A program made the position numbers and the translations under genes. Below, piece by piece: positions 29,698 through 39,809 of a stretch of 64,000 bases of DNA. Positions within the stretch are counted from its first letter, which is position 1. Every line of letters starts with the position of its first letter. The notes beneath the pieces were generated by a model, which was not told the origin of the DNA, searched no databases, and saw nothing but the letters and a program-made list of their open reading frames with translations. Origin of the DNA: Gadus chalcogrammus (lineage: Eukaryota > Chordata > Actinopteri > Gadiformes > Gadidae); NCBI RefSeq assembly GCF_026213295.1, contig NC_079426.1, forward strand, positions 1,121,659 through 1,185,658. Direction: 5' to 3'.

Positions 29698-32695
29698 TCA
29701 GTGTACTTTTTCCAGTGTGGGCGACATGTCCGTCTCTTCACAGTGTGGCGCCCTCCACTCCATCAGGTGGCGCTGCTGGTGGCCGGTCCACGAGCTCCGG
29801 CTCCCGAAGCCCCGTCCGCAGAACCAGCAGCGGAACGCCGCCACGGGGTCCGTCGCGTCCCCCGCCCCGCGGACCACCCGGTACTTCCTCCGGCTGGTCC
29901 GCCTCAGCCTCAGCCTCAAGAGGAACCTCTCGCGCACCCTGCTGGGGCGACACGCGGCGGCAGCGGCGGCGGGCGGCGGGGGGGCGGGAGACGGGGGTCC
30001 CGAGGGCGGAGCCGCGGCCCCGGCGCCCTGAACCGCCGGGGAGATGGAGTCCAGCGTTCGGCGGGACAGCACCACCCGCTGCACCGCCCCCCGGTGCCTG
30101 TGGACCGCCGTCATGAGCCGGACCACCTGGGGGGGCGCGGCGTCCGGGTGGTTCAGCACCACCACGGGCTGCTCGCCGCGCGGCCGCTTCACCGCCTGGC
30201 CCGGGCTGAGGGGGGTCAGCCTCAGGGTCCGCTCCGCCGCCCTGGGGGCCACTGGCCACAGGGGGGCGCTGACGGCGGCGGGGGGGCCGTTGGACGCGGT
30301 GTGGCCGGGCGGGGGGCCGGGGTCCTCCGGCGGAGAGTGAACCGGGGGGCCTGCGCCGACAGGGGGAGACAAATATGAGGGAGGAAATATTCATATTGGA
30401 GGGACGTCGATTTACACGTTTGCATACAAATTTTATGTTTTATTATTTATTTTTATATTTTTTCTTAGAAAATGCATTAATAAATTTTCAAGACTATGTA
30501 TTACTGTCACAGGCGAGGTGCACATGCATCATCTTACCCAGCGATGGGACCAAGGCTTTGGCAGCATGGGGGGATATGGCGCCATTATTCCTTAGCGGGT
30601 TCACGGCGTCGATGGATCCACTCTCCTTTCTGCCGAGCACCGAGTGGTCCATACCTCGGTTGTTCCCTCCCGACGCTCCAAGTGTGGCAGTTGGAATATT
30701 TAGGTTTTCAGCAAATCCATTGGTCGAGGCAAACTGACTCTTTGGCTTCCCGGTGCCATCGGAGGGAACCGAAACGTCCATTCTGTGAGCGTTCCCGCAG
30801 CACTGCCCCCGTGTGACTGAGAAGAGCTCCCCTGGTCGTGGCCGGGACTGCAGCGCGATGGACTCCAAGGTGCTGTGCAGGTCAGTCTGTAGACTCACTT
30901 TAGAGTTTTCTTCCGATGGCTCGTTGACGAGAGGCTGCACTTGTTGCTCCACAGCTGGCAGGGAGGGTAGTAGCCCATGACGGTCGCCTGCTAGGCAACC
31001 CTCCGGGGGCAGGAGGGGGCTCTGTGACATCCACTGCTTGTTCTTGACAGGGTCCTTCTTCAGAACCAGCTTCAGACCAAGGCCTTGCAGCTGTTTCTCC
31101 AGCGCCTTTGGTCTGCTCTTTTCCGTGCGGCCACCTCTTCTGCCCCTATATTTACGTTGGGCCGGCGTTCGGGTATCTCGCTTGTTGGCCGTCTTTGGCT
31201 CTTTGGCGGAATGGAGTCCATCCTCACAGGAATGATCACATTTGATCTCCTTGCCATTTCTACTGTGTTCCTCCACATTTTGGTGGAGCCTCGATTCCTG
31301 ATTCTCTCGGTTTTCCTGAATGGGACGGCCCGCAGCAGACTCTGGCATGGCCGCGATGGAAGGATCCTCGTTGATATTATTTTCAGTTCCTGGGCAGTGG
31401 GTTTGGTCATTGCCTAATTGAGGTTGACCTCTGTTTGGGTCGAATACACAATTAGTGTCGAGGTGGGCACTCCCCGAGGGAGAGGTTTCTATCTTTTCTG
31501 GAGGCGTAGTCTTTTTAACGTAGGAGCCAGAGTTCTGGGGAACCTTTAGCTTATTTTTGACCATGAGGACATTGAGGTCCTTGCTGCTGTTGGACATCAT
31601 AGCGTTCTCTAGCTTCGGATGCATGTTTAAGTCCTGAGGGAAACTCGACAGCACACTCTGGAGAGCTTTGGTCCACTTCTGGCCGTCTGTCCCTCCAACT
31701 GCGGACCTGACCAAAAACTGTTGAGTCTCCTCCAGCGTTCTCTCTGGACTCGACAGGCTGCAGTATTTGTCCAGGAACTCTCTACCGGGCATGGAGAGGC
31801 AGTCTCTGGACAACCAGCGCATGTCCCTGGCGGTGTTCCGGGTCACTCTGTTCCTCATCTTAGGAGCCGACGGGTGTGGACTGTTTGTAATACGGTGGAG
31901 CTCCTTCATGTTGTGGTCCGCCGTCTCGCCCGCATGGACAGTGTTCATGTGCTTAGTGATCAGGCGTTTACTGGGCCCCCTGTAGCCACAGTGCTGACAC
32001 TGAAGGCCTGGACCGGCTGCTTTAGATCTGACTGGTTTCATAAAGTCTGTTGTGTGAAGGGAAAGGTCCAATTCACCCCTTTCTTCCATAGGTAAGTCGT
32101 GAAGATGCATATGCTGTAAAAACGCATGTACTTCACGGGTGGAGAACTTATCGCACAGTTCACATGAAAACCTGCCCTTTTGGCAGTGACAAGAGGTCAG
32201 ATGTGAGCAGTACTCCGGCAGCGTTCGCTGTACATTGTCTTTACAAATGTTGCAGCTCGGAAAAGTGTCCTTGTGGCTTAACAAATGGACCTGAAGAGAG
32301 GAGAATTCGTGTGCTTTAAAAGAACAAACATGACAAGAGAAATCGGGCTGATTTCCCTTGTGCTTTTCCTGAAAGTGTCTTGCGAGTTCTTTGGGAACAA
32401 ACTCTGATTGGTCGTTGCACCGTGAACATTTGAACCTGAGCATACTGGGACTGTTGTGAGCCTTGTGTTGCCCCCGTTTCGCCTTGTCGAGGGGCCCATT
32501 CGACGGAGCACAGTCTGTGTTTGGCTCCCGCCGCTTTGCTATCTTCTTTGGTCCGGTCTTATCTCGACCTTGCATTGTCGGGGGCTGCACGGCCGTCTTC
32601 CTGAGGCGAAGTCGTTTGTGCCAATCTCTTTTCTTCTTGACAAGCTGATTATCGTCTCCTGAAGATACAGCCGCACACATGTCTGCCGAATCCAT
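29698..32695 (-). CDS. znf518a: Zinc finger protein 518A
   Basis: ZNF518A is a nuclear C2H2 zinc-finger protein linked to repressive chromatin. Two coding exons, 32695-30538 and 30350-29698, join in phase 1 for 936 aa. The donor GTAAG at 30537 and acceptor CGCAG at 30351 are canonical. The N-terminal half holds C2H2 fingers such as FKCSRCNDQSEFVPKELARH, FSCHVCSFKAHEF, FSCELCDKFSTREVHAFLQH and LQCQHCGYRGPSKRLITKH. A long low-complexity middle follows. The C-terminus has the family signature RKYRVV followed by FRCWFCGRGF and HQQRHLMEW. The second exon is extremely GC-rich (Pro/Ala/Arg runs), unlike the AT-rich surroundings. An acceptor just before the ATG (TTCACAG at about 32709) shows a 5' noncoding exon exists. 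Placement between blnk and ccnj matches human 10q24.1. Confidence 0.93.
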
Positions 32696-33639
32696 TTCTA
32701 ATCAGCTATCTGTGAAGTTAAAGAAAATGTCAATGCATGACATTTTTTGGGAGAATAAATAAAACCCTGCTTTTGAGTGTGGTCCATGCCTAGAAACTTG
32801 ACATCATTTTAAGTTCATTTCAAACGTAGCCTATTGATAATGCCCATAGGAATTGAGTGATGTCTATGTAAATGTAATTGAATAACCTATTCAACTCAAA
32901 CAATTGTTAGCAATTAAGTCGAAGACAGAAACGTAAAAGGGTGTCTCCCTTTAAACCCACGCTCTACGTGGCTTAAAGTGTTTAACGCCTTTACAGTGAT
33001 ACCGTATAGACCAAATCTGCTGAAATACACAACTCGATTATCCACAAGATACACGAAATATGTTCAATTTAAACCACCTGTTCACATCGCCCTTCTACTA
33101 AAACAAAGCCGCCTCGCCATTAGTTGCACTTCAGTCAAGTCGAAACAAAGTTGCAACAAATCAGAAGATACGCCGATGATCAAACGAACGTTTAATTAGG
33201 GCTTCGTCAAATACGATTAATCCGGGCATCCCGGCGCCGCCATTGTGCAATCTGTCTTAACCACAACAAAGTGATGCGACGCTCTTTGTGACTAACAAAC
33301 ACCCCGAGAGTAACGTATTAACAAGTGATACACAAGTTGTGGCCCGCGATGCCGTCCCCTCAGTGTACAACTAGTCTGAAACAGCACAGTTCACTTTCGG
33401 AGGGACACCATTACTCAAGGGATGGACGTTATTCCACTTCGCGTTGGAGTTGGTTTGAATTAACATGACGCACAAGAGCTTAAAAGACGGAGTAACACAA
33501 CAAAAAAAAAAAGCGTATGGTCCAAAGTTATTCCGATTCGTTTGCTTTGCACAAAGTTAACGCTGCAGAGAAAGCCCCCGCCGGTGTCGATCACAGACGA
33601 ATAACCGACGTTTACACACTTCCCTCGGTGTTTTTACCT

Positions 33640-33720
33640 TTCTTTTGTAGAGAGCTTGACAGCTCAGCGAACGGCAGCCATGATGGTTTCATCCGGGGAT
33701 TACAGCCCTGAGCTCCTTAC
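33640..33720 (-). other. Probable znf518a 5' noncoding exon with small uORF
   Basis: On the minus strand, sequence here runs into a donor AAAG followed by GTAAAA near 33640, about 930 nt before the acceptor ahead of the znf518a start. It holds a five-codon frame ATGGCTGCCGTTCGCTGA (about 33670-33687) in a good Kozak context. Exon status is inferred from splice signals only. Confidence 0.35.
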
Positions 33721-34972
33721 TTCCACAGCCGGAGAGTAGACCGTCAGTGGAGAAGACTCCCTCATAGGACAGGCCTACACAATAACTATTTGTAAAGTGT
33801 GTGTTCAGCTGGATTGATCGAACAAAACAGTCGCACGCATAGGCTTCCAAATAAAAAAAGGCAAATTAAAGCTGGCTAAATGTGTTTAACATGAATAAAT
33901 AAATAAAAAGGCATTGTATTCTACATGTTTGCGGTTGTCTGAAAAAACAATGGCCAGATATTTGGAAGGTTTCCAAGGTGGTTGAAAGAGGGTACCTCGC
34001 GGAAAACGGTACCGACCACCACTGGGTGTCCCGAATAAAGGCTTCAATGTCTCCCCTAGTGCCTGGAGGAACACTTCCGCCGTGTCTACAGACCCCCACT
34101 CCCTGCTCCCTGCTCTCCCTCACGCTCTGCCTCTACTGCTCTAACCGGGTTCCAACCTGCTGTCTGGGGTTTTAACAGGGTGTCAACCTGGTGTCACTGT
34201 GGTTTGGACCGGGTTTCAACATGGTTTCAACTTGGCATCAAAATACTTCCACGGGTTTCAACCAATTTTTTAATTCGTAAATTCGCCTGTGGGCGATTTG
34301 CTTAACGGAGCGGCAGTACAAGTCATCGCGTGAAAAACCTTCATGAAAGACGCATTTTTAAAACTCCCTTTCCCTAATGTGTGCAAATGAGGCTACTGTT
34401 AATTTATTTCACAAAACATAATGTATTTATGGAATTATTTGATTGAGCATTTACATGTTTAAATTGATTGTATTAATTTATTACCTATGCTGATTGTTAT
34501 TGTATTTAAATTTCTTACTATAATGCATCTTTTTAATCTTTAAAATCTCCCTAAATAATTGAATAGTAGTTGTAAACATATATTAACAATTCAAGGTTAA
34601 TTTTGAGATTATTTCTTGATTTAATTAATAGAATCAGAATAGCCTAATATTAATGATATGAATAGACATGGGACTAATGGACTATTTAAGATACAGACAA
34701 TATTGAACCTAGGAATGGATCAATTAGCATGACAAAATAGTATTTTTTATCATGTCAATAGGTTAAAATAAGTTATATAATAATACAATAATTATAATAC
34801 TAATCATAGCCTATATAATGCATAATGTAGCCTATCAAACAACATGAAAGAAAATAATGCAGTATTTGGGCGGTCGCTACATATAGGGTCATCTTCGTAG
34901 TCCAAAAACGGTTGCATGATGCTGGGTTTGCAGATGGTGGAGGGAGGAGCCATGTGGCTGAATCCTCCTCGT

Positions 34973-35124
34973 TCATAGTGCAGAGCCTGGCCGGGAGTCC
35001 TCCAGGACGGCCTGGATCTTCTTGTCCTCGTCCACCACCACCCCCAGACGGGCCAGCCCCAGCTGCACTGAGCTCGCCCTCCCCAGCCGCTCGTGGTCAG
35101 AATTGAAATAGTCAGGGTCAAGTG
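34973..35124 (-). other. Exon-like coding fragment, unidentified
   Basis: On the minus strand, an acceptor-like TTGCTGTTCAG is followed by 49 open codons (LDPDYFNSDHERLG...VVVDEDKKIQAVLED) ending at a stop at 34973. Codon use looks protein-like, with strong G/C at third positions against AT-rich flanks. I do not recognise the protein. It may be a terminal exon of an unannotated gene or a relic. A SINE lies immediately upstream. Confidence 0.3.
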
Positions 35125-35150
35125 CTGAACAGCAAAGCATCCGTGGCCTA

Positions 35151-35402
35151 CTGGTTAATAAAAGCACTCTCCTACGTCCTCTTCCCCAGATGAGGTGCCC
35201 TTGAGCAAGGCACCTGAAGCCCCCGCCTGCTCCCGGGCGCTGCTCGCTGCCCCACGGCTGCCCACTGCTCCGGGCGCGCCGGTGTGGACCTCTGACCGGG
35301 TCACTCCTCTGTCTGTGGACGTGGTCTCCGGCTCCAGGATGGGTCAAAGGCAGAGAAAGGATTTCCCCCCAAAAAGGGACAATAAAGGATAACTTAACTT
35401 AA
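35151..35402 (+). mobile_element. tRNA-derived SINE, copy 1
   Basis: It shares with 58638-58965 the head GTGGC..ACTGGTTAA, the blocks GATGAGGTGCCC, CCCACTGCTCCGGG and GATGGGTCAAA-GCAGAGAA, and the tail AAAGGATAACTTAACTTAACTTAAC. The tail of repeated TTAAC units is typical of a SINE 3' end. The promoter B-box region is degraded in this copy. Confidence 0.85.
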
Positions 35403-35891
35403 CTTAACCTGATAGCTTGGGGGAGGGAGACGCTGTTTGATTGAGTCAAGGATGCTCCGATAACAACGCAGTGCAAACAATTGGTGACTATTGACTTTAC
35501 CAGGGTAGTTAGTGACTACATCAGGGTGGCTGGTGACTTAACCAGGTTGTACTAGTGTGACTGTGTCTAGGACTATAAGGTTCAGCCAGTGAACAACTGG
35601 GTATAGATGTACTAGTGAAAACAGTTCTAGCTCCTTGACTTACATCCCTTGACCTAGGCTCCCTTTATTAATGAATTATTTATAAAGGAACGTCAGACTT
35701 ATGTATGATAGTAGTAGTTGATATTTGATCAGGATAAGATGGCTATCTCATGCTTTCCAATTTCTTTCATATTTGAATGCTTCAGTCCTTGTGTGTATTA
35801 TATGATCCTATATTATGGGATCAGACCTAAGGGATAGCCTTAATTGCTATTTTTTTCAAATGATAAACTAATTAACGAGCTAACAATTAGA

Positions 35892-35926
35892 CAATGGGGA
35901 GGGGCTCAAGAGGCCCCTCCCCATTG
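35892..35926. repeat. Perfect hairpin, 14-bp G-rich stem
   Basis: CAATGGGGAGGGGC and its exact complement GCCCCTCCCCATTG are separated by 7 nt. It resembles in style the G/C hairpin at 18554-18584 but not in sequence. Confidence 0.85.
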
Positions 35927-36600
35927 GCCTCGACTCTTTTGACTATTTTACTAATTTCATGCATCTTCTAAAGGTCAACCCATTAATTCTATTTGACCTA
36001 TTCTCCCTTTATCCATACATTGTTGAGGTGACAACATACTGACATCGCATTAATTGTACAGCGAGACATTGTGGCGACGCAGGGATGCATTGGATTTGAC
36101 TATTTCTATGGATTCGACCATGAAATGTGACTCCCCACCCGTGATTGGGCATCCATCCTAGTTGTAAGCGAACTTCTAATTGGCTGCAGCGTGACTGCTG
36201 CCCTGCTCGTTGTTGTGAGTAGCCGTGTTCACCGAACGCGTGCTAGCTCAGAAGAAGCTCACCGTCTCCCGGCACTTCAACATCGCCAACAATGCATGTG
36301 ACAATGCGCCAAACATAAAGTTAAAGTAACGTTTGTTTCAATTGAAACATTGCTGAATAACCGCCTCACTTTATGTGCGAGCCGGGTGAGTTGAGTTTGC
36401 CTGCAATACCCATGTCTATGTTAATAGAAATACATTGAATAAGTGATCTGAGTCCACAACCAGATTGCTGCATGCGAGTTACCAACAAGCTCTGGTTTCC
36501 TCCTCACATGCAGAGTTTGTCATGATGATTTAAGTTAATTAATGAATTAACTGCCCTTTGATATTTTGAAATGACAAGGGTCTACGAAGTGTTCTCATAA

Positions 36601-38479
36601 ATGGAGCTTGAGGACCAATGGTGGAAAGGACATCTCGCTGCCGATATCTACCATGCTCTACGATACAAAGTAATACAAGTTTTATTTAAACCGTCAAAGG
36701 TGGTTAACTCCATCACAGCCATGCTATTCATTTCTGATATCTCACTCACGTTGTTAACAGGAGCTCAAATTACCCTCCTTCAAAGGACAGTCTCCCCAGC
36801 TGAATTTAAGACGATACTTCGCAGACCTCATAGCGGTCGTCTGTAATCGCTTCAGGCTATGTCCAGCCGCCAGACATCTTGCGGTTTACCTGTTGGATCT
36901 TTTTATGGACCGCTATGATATCACTGTGCAGCAGCTTCACATGGTCTCCTTGTCATGCCTTCTTCTGGCCAGTAAGTATTTCAATACACATGTTTTACAT
37001 AGAATGTTTTACTTCTTTACATATTCATCATCATGACTTGGCTTGGTCCCGTAATGCATGCCACCACCATCACACTTTGGCAAGGACCAATTCAATTGAA
37101 AATCAAGTCTTTATTGATTGTGATATTTTTCTTTATGTCATTGCAGGTAAGTTTGAGGAGAGGGAAGACCGGGTGCCCAAGTTGGAGATGCTGAACAGCC
37201 TGGGATGCATGAGCTCCATGAACCTGGTGCTCACCAAGCAGGGCCTGCTTCACATGGAGCTGCTGCTGCTGGAGACCTTCCAGTGGAACCTGTATCTGCC
37301 GACCGCGGCCCACTTCATCGAGTTCTACCTGTCCATCGCTGTGCACGAAGCAGACCTCCATAATGGTTGGCCTATCGGCTGCCTGGACAAAACAAAGCTG
37401 TTCTTGGCCAAATATGCTGACTACTTCCTGGAGGTCTCCTTACAAGGCAAGCAGCTGGCAACACTATCACTGAATGAAGAGGGACTGCATACTTGAGTGA
37501 CACAAGTATTTAAAACATGGAGTAACTAACTACACCATTTATTCGATTTTCTCTTAACGGATGAGACGACATTAAAAGGATAATAACTTCAAAATCAATT
37601 TTGAATAAAATGTGTATTCATTAAAAAAAAAAGTACATTCGGTTAAGGATTCATGTAAACAGGAAGCAAACCTATTTATAGTTGGATGTAAGCAATATAA
37701 CCAAATCCTTTTTTACCATGACCATTGGCTGATGGATTACAATCTGTTATTTCCTCAACGGCTGGACGTTCACACACAAGCTCTGTTCAAACACGCTGGC
37801 ACACTCAGACTATTCCTCTAATCCATACCCATAAAGATTTGGCAGGCACACGCCAGCTCGACAGCTGTACCTTCCCCCCGTCGCAGGAGCTCAGGCCCAT
37901 CTTTTGTCGCTTCCTTTCCAGACCATGTGTTTCTGTGCTTCGTCCCGTCACTGGTGGCTGCCGCATGTCTGGCCTCCTCCCGCCTTATCCTCCACCTGTC
38001 CCCCACATGGCCCCCCCGCCTCCAGCGTCTCACAGCCTATACCTGGGACGACCTGGTGTCCTGCACCGAGAAACTCATGGTGTGAGTGTCTCCCGTCAGA
38101 TTACCCTCTCGCACCAACGGTGACACTTTGAGTTTGAGGGATGAATCATTTCTGGTTTTACAAATTGAAATAGGGGTTGACATAAAGGTGTAGCACATGG
38201 ACTAGAGAAGATTTGCAATTCTAGTCTTATTGCAGCATATTCTTTCAATGAATACACTCGCCTCTCCGACAAGTACTAGAGCCCTATTCTACAGCATGAA
38301 CTAGTGACTCATTGTAGAAGTGCAACAGGTGCAACACATTGACCTGTGAATCTGTGTGGGTCTCGTCTTCCTGCAGGATTGTATTTATGACTTGACAGGG
38401 AACATCTTGTGTTTTTATTCCTAGTGCACATGACGGCGATGTCAAAGAGGCCAACAAGCAGAAGGGTTCTCCTCCAAAC

Positions 38480-38526
<47 letters not shown>

Positions 38527-38812
38527 CCAGCTAGCTCCAACCCCCAACTACCACACTTCAGGGCAGGCCAACCCCGTGGCTCAGTACCTCCATCGGCCCG
38601 TGATGCCCTACCCCCAGCAGACCCTCCCACCGGCCGTAGCCCCCAGCCACCGGTACCTCAACCAGCCCATTGGCCTGCCGGCTCCCATCGTCCCCCAGCA
38701 CAGCCACATCCCCAACGCTACCACCCACCTGGAGTCAAAGGCTAGCATGTCAAATCGAGCCTACCAGGTCAGCGTGAAATACCCCTTTGCTGCTCCCTGC
38801 TTTGATAGGTGA
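36601..38812 (+). CDS. ccnj: Cyclin J
   Basis: Cyclin J is a divergent cyclin tied to CDK2 and to germline and early cell cycles. Five exons: 36601-36669, 36761-36971, 37147-37446, 37922-38081, 38425-38812, giving 375 aa in phase. The cyclin N box covers about residues 15-145 ([30 protein letters not shown], then [18 protein letters not shown]), followed by a C-terminal cyclin fold ([20 protein letters not shown]) and a low-complexity tail. The third intron has a GC donor (CAAG followed by GCAAGC at 37447). The last exon carries 14 uninterrupted CAG codons (38483-38524), a polyglutamine tract not general in the family. The stop at 38810-38812 is followed 8 nt later by a 138-bp TG run. AATAAA at 39605-39610. 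Confidence 0.95.
38483..38524 (+). repeat. (CAG)14 trinucleotide repeat in ccnj coding sequence
   Basis: Fourteen pure CAG codons encode polyglutamine between KGSPPNH and HQLAPTP. With no CAA interruptions, length variation is likely. Confidence 0.97.
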
Positions 38813-38816
38813 TCAA

Positions 38817-38959
<143 letters not shown>

Positions 38960-39604
38960 TCTGCGCCTTCTTAAGTTATCATGTTGAACGAAGAGGCATG
39001 GTTTTTATTTTCCTTGTTGGTATGTATACAGCACTTTGATCCTTAAGTAGTTCACAATGTGCAATATACCTACTTGCTGTATACAATATCCAATAGCTTG
39101 CAGTGTTTTTGTGTTTTCTTTTGTTGAAGAGATTGAGTTGTTACTGAGTATTAACAAGCAGGATATGTGTGGGTTTAGTGCCACTACGGCTTCCTATTTT
39201 GCCACACAATTTTGTGCTAGAGACCAAAAGCAGTCCTGTAGCTGTATTTATTTAAGCCAAAGTACCGCAGACGTGTTGAATGTAAGCTGTATCGTTTCAC
39301 TTTTTTGTTTTTGTTTGCTACTATGGGAAACTGGGTAGGAACCGACGGGAGGAACTTATTTCAGGCTGTGTTCAGCTGTTGACACAGCATTTTTGTTCTT
39401 GAGCAATGTTACCTTGATGAACCTGTTCCAGAAATTGTAGAACGTATTCTGGAACTTTAAAGAACATATGTTAGAAGCCTCTTGGAGATCACTCTTCTTT
39501 TTTTTCCTCTGGGAGGAGGTTGGGGGGTAATTGGGAAAAAACAAGTAATTTCTGTACAGAAAATATGAAAATATTTGGCTGTCCACTTCTATCTTGCAAC
39601 TTTT

Positions 39605-39610
39605 AATAAA
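39605..39610 (+). promoter_or_regulatory. ccnj polyadenylation signal
   Basis: AATAAA about 790 nt after the ccnj stop codon. Confidence 0.6.
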
Positions 39611-39809
39611 AACGGACATTTGATTAAGGTCTCATGCATTTCATGTATACTATAAATGTAAAAGTAGAGAATGCTAACAATTTGTGCACACATTTATCCA
39701 TGTTTTTGTATCCAACATCCGGAGGATCTGATCAACATTCCCATTAGTTGTGTTCACTGGTGGCCCAAACATCTACCCAGTCGTTCACTGCTGCAACATA
39801 ACCGGCCCT

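Larger units (their letters stand above)
32696..36600. other. znf518a-ccnj divergent intergenic region
   Basis: Contains the znf518a 5' noncoding part (to about 33720), AT-rich sequence to 34.8 kb, an exon-like fragment at 34973-35124, a SINE at 35151-35402, a perfect hairpin at 35892-35926, and the ccnj 5' region from about 36.2 kb. No further gene is supported. Confidence 0.55.

Noticed and set aside
29701..30394. Long + strand and alternative-frame ORFs opposite the znf518a last exon
   Set aside because: They are shadows caused by the very high GC content. Only the minus frame with the FRCWFCGRGF zinc finger is conserved.
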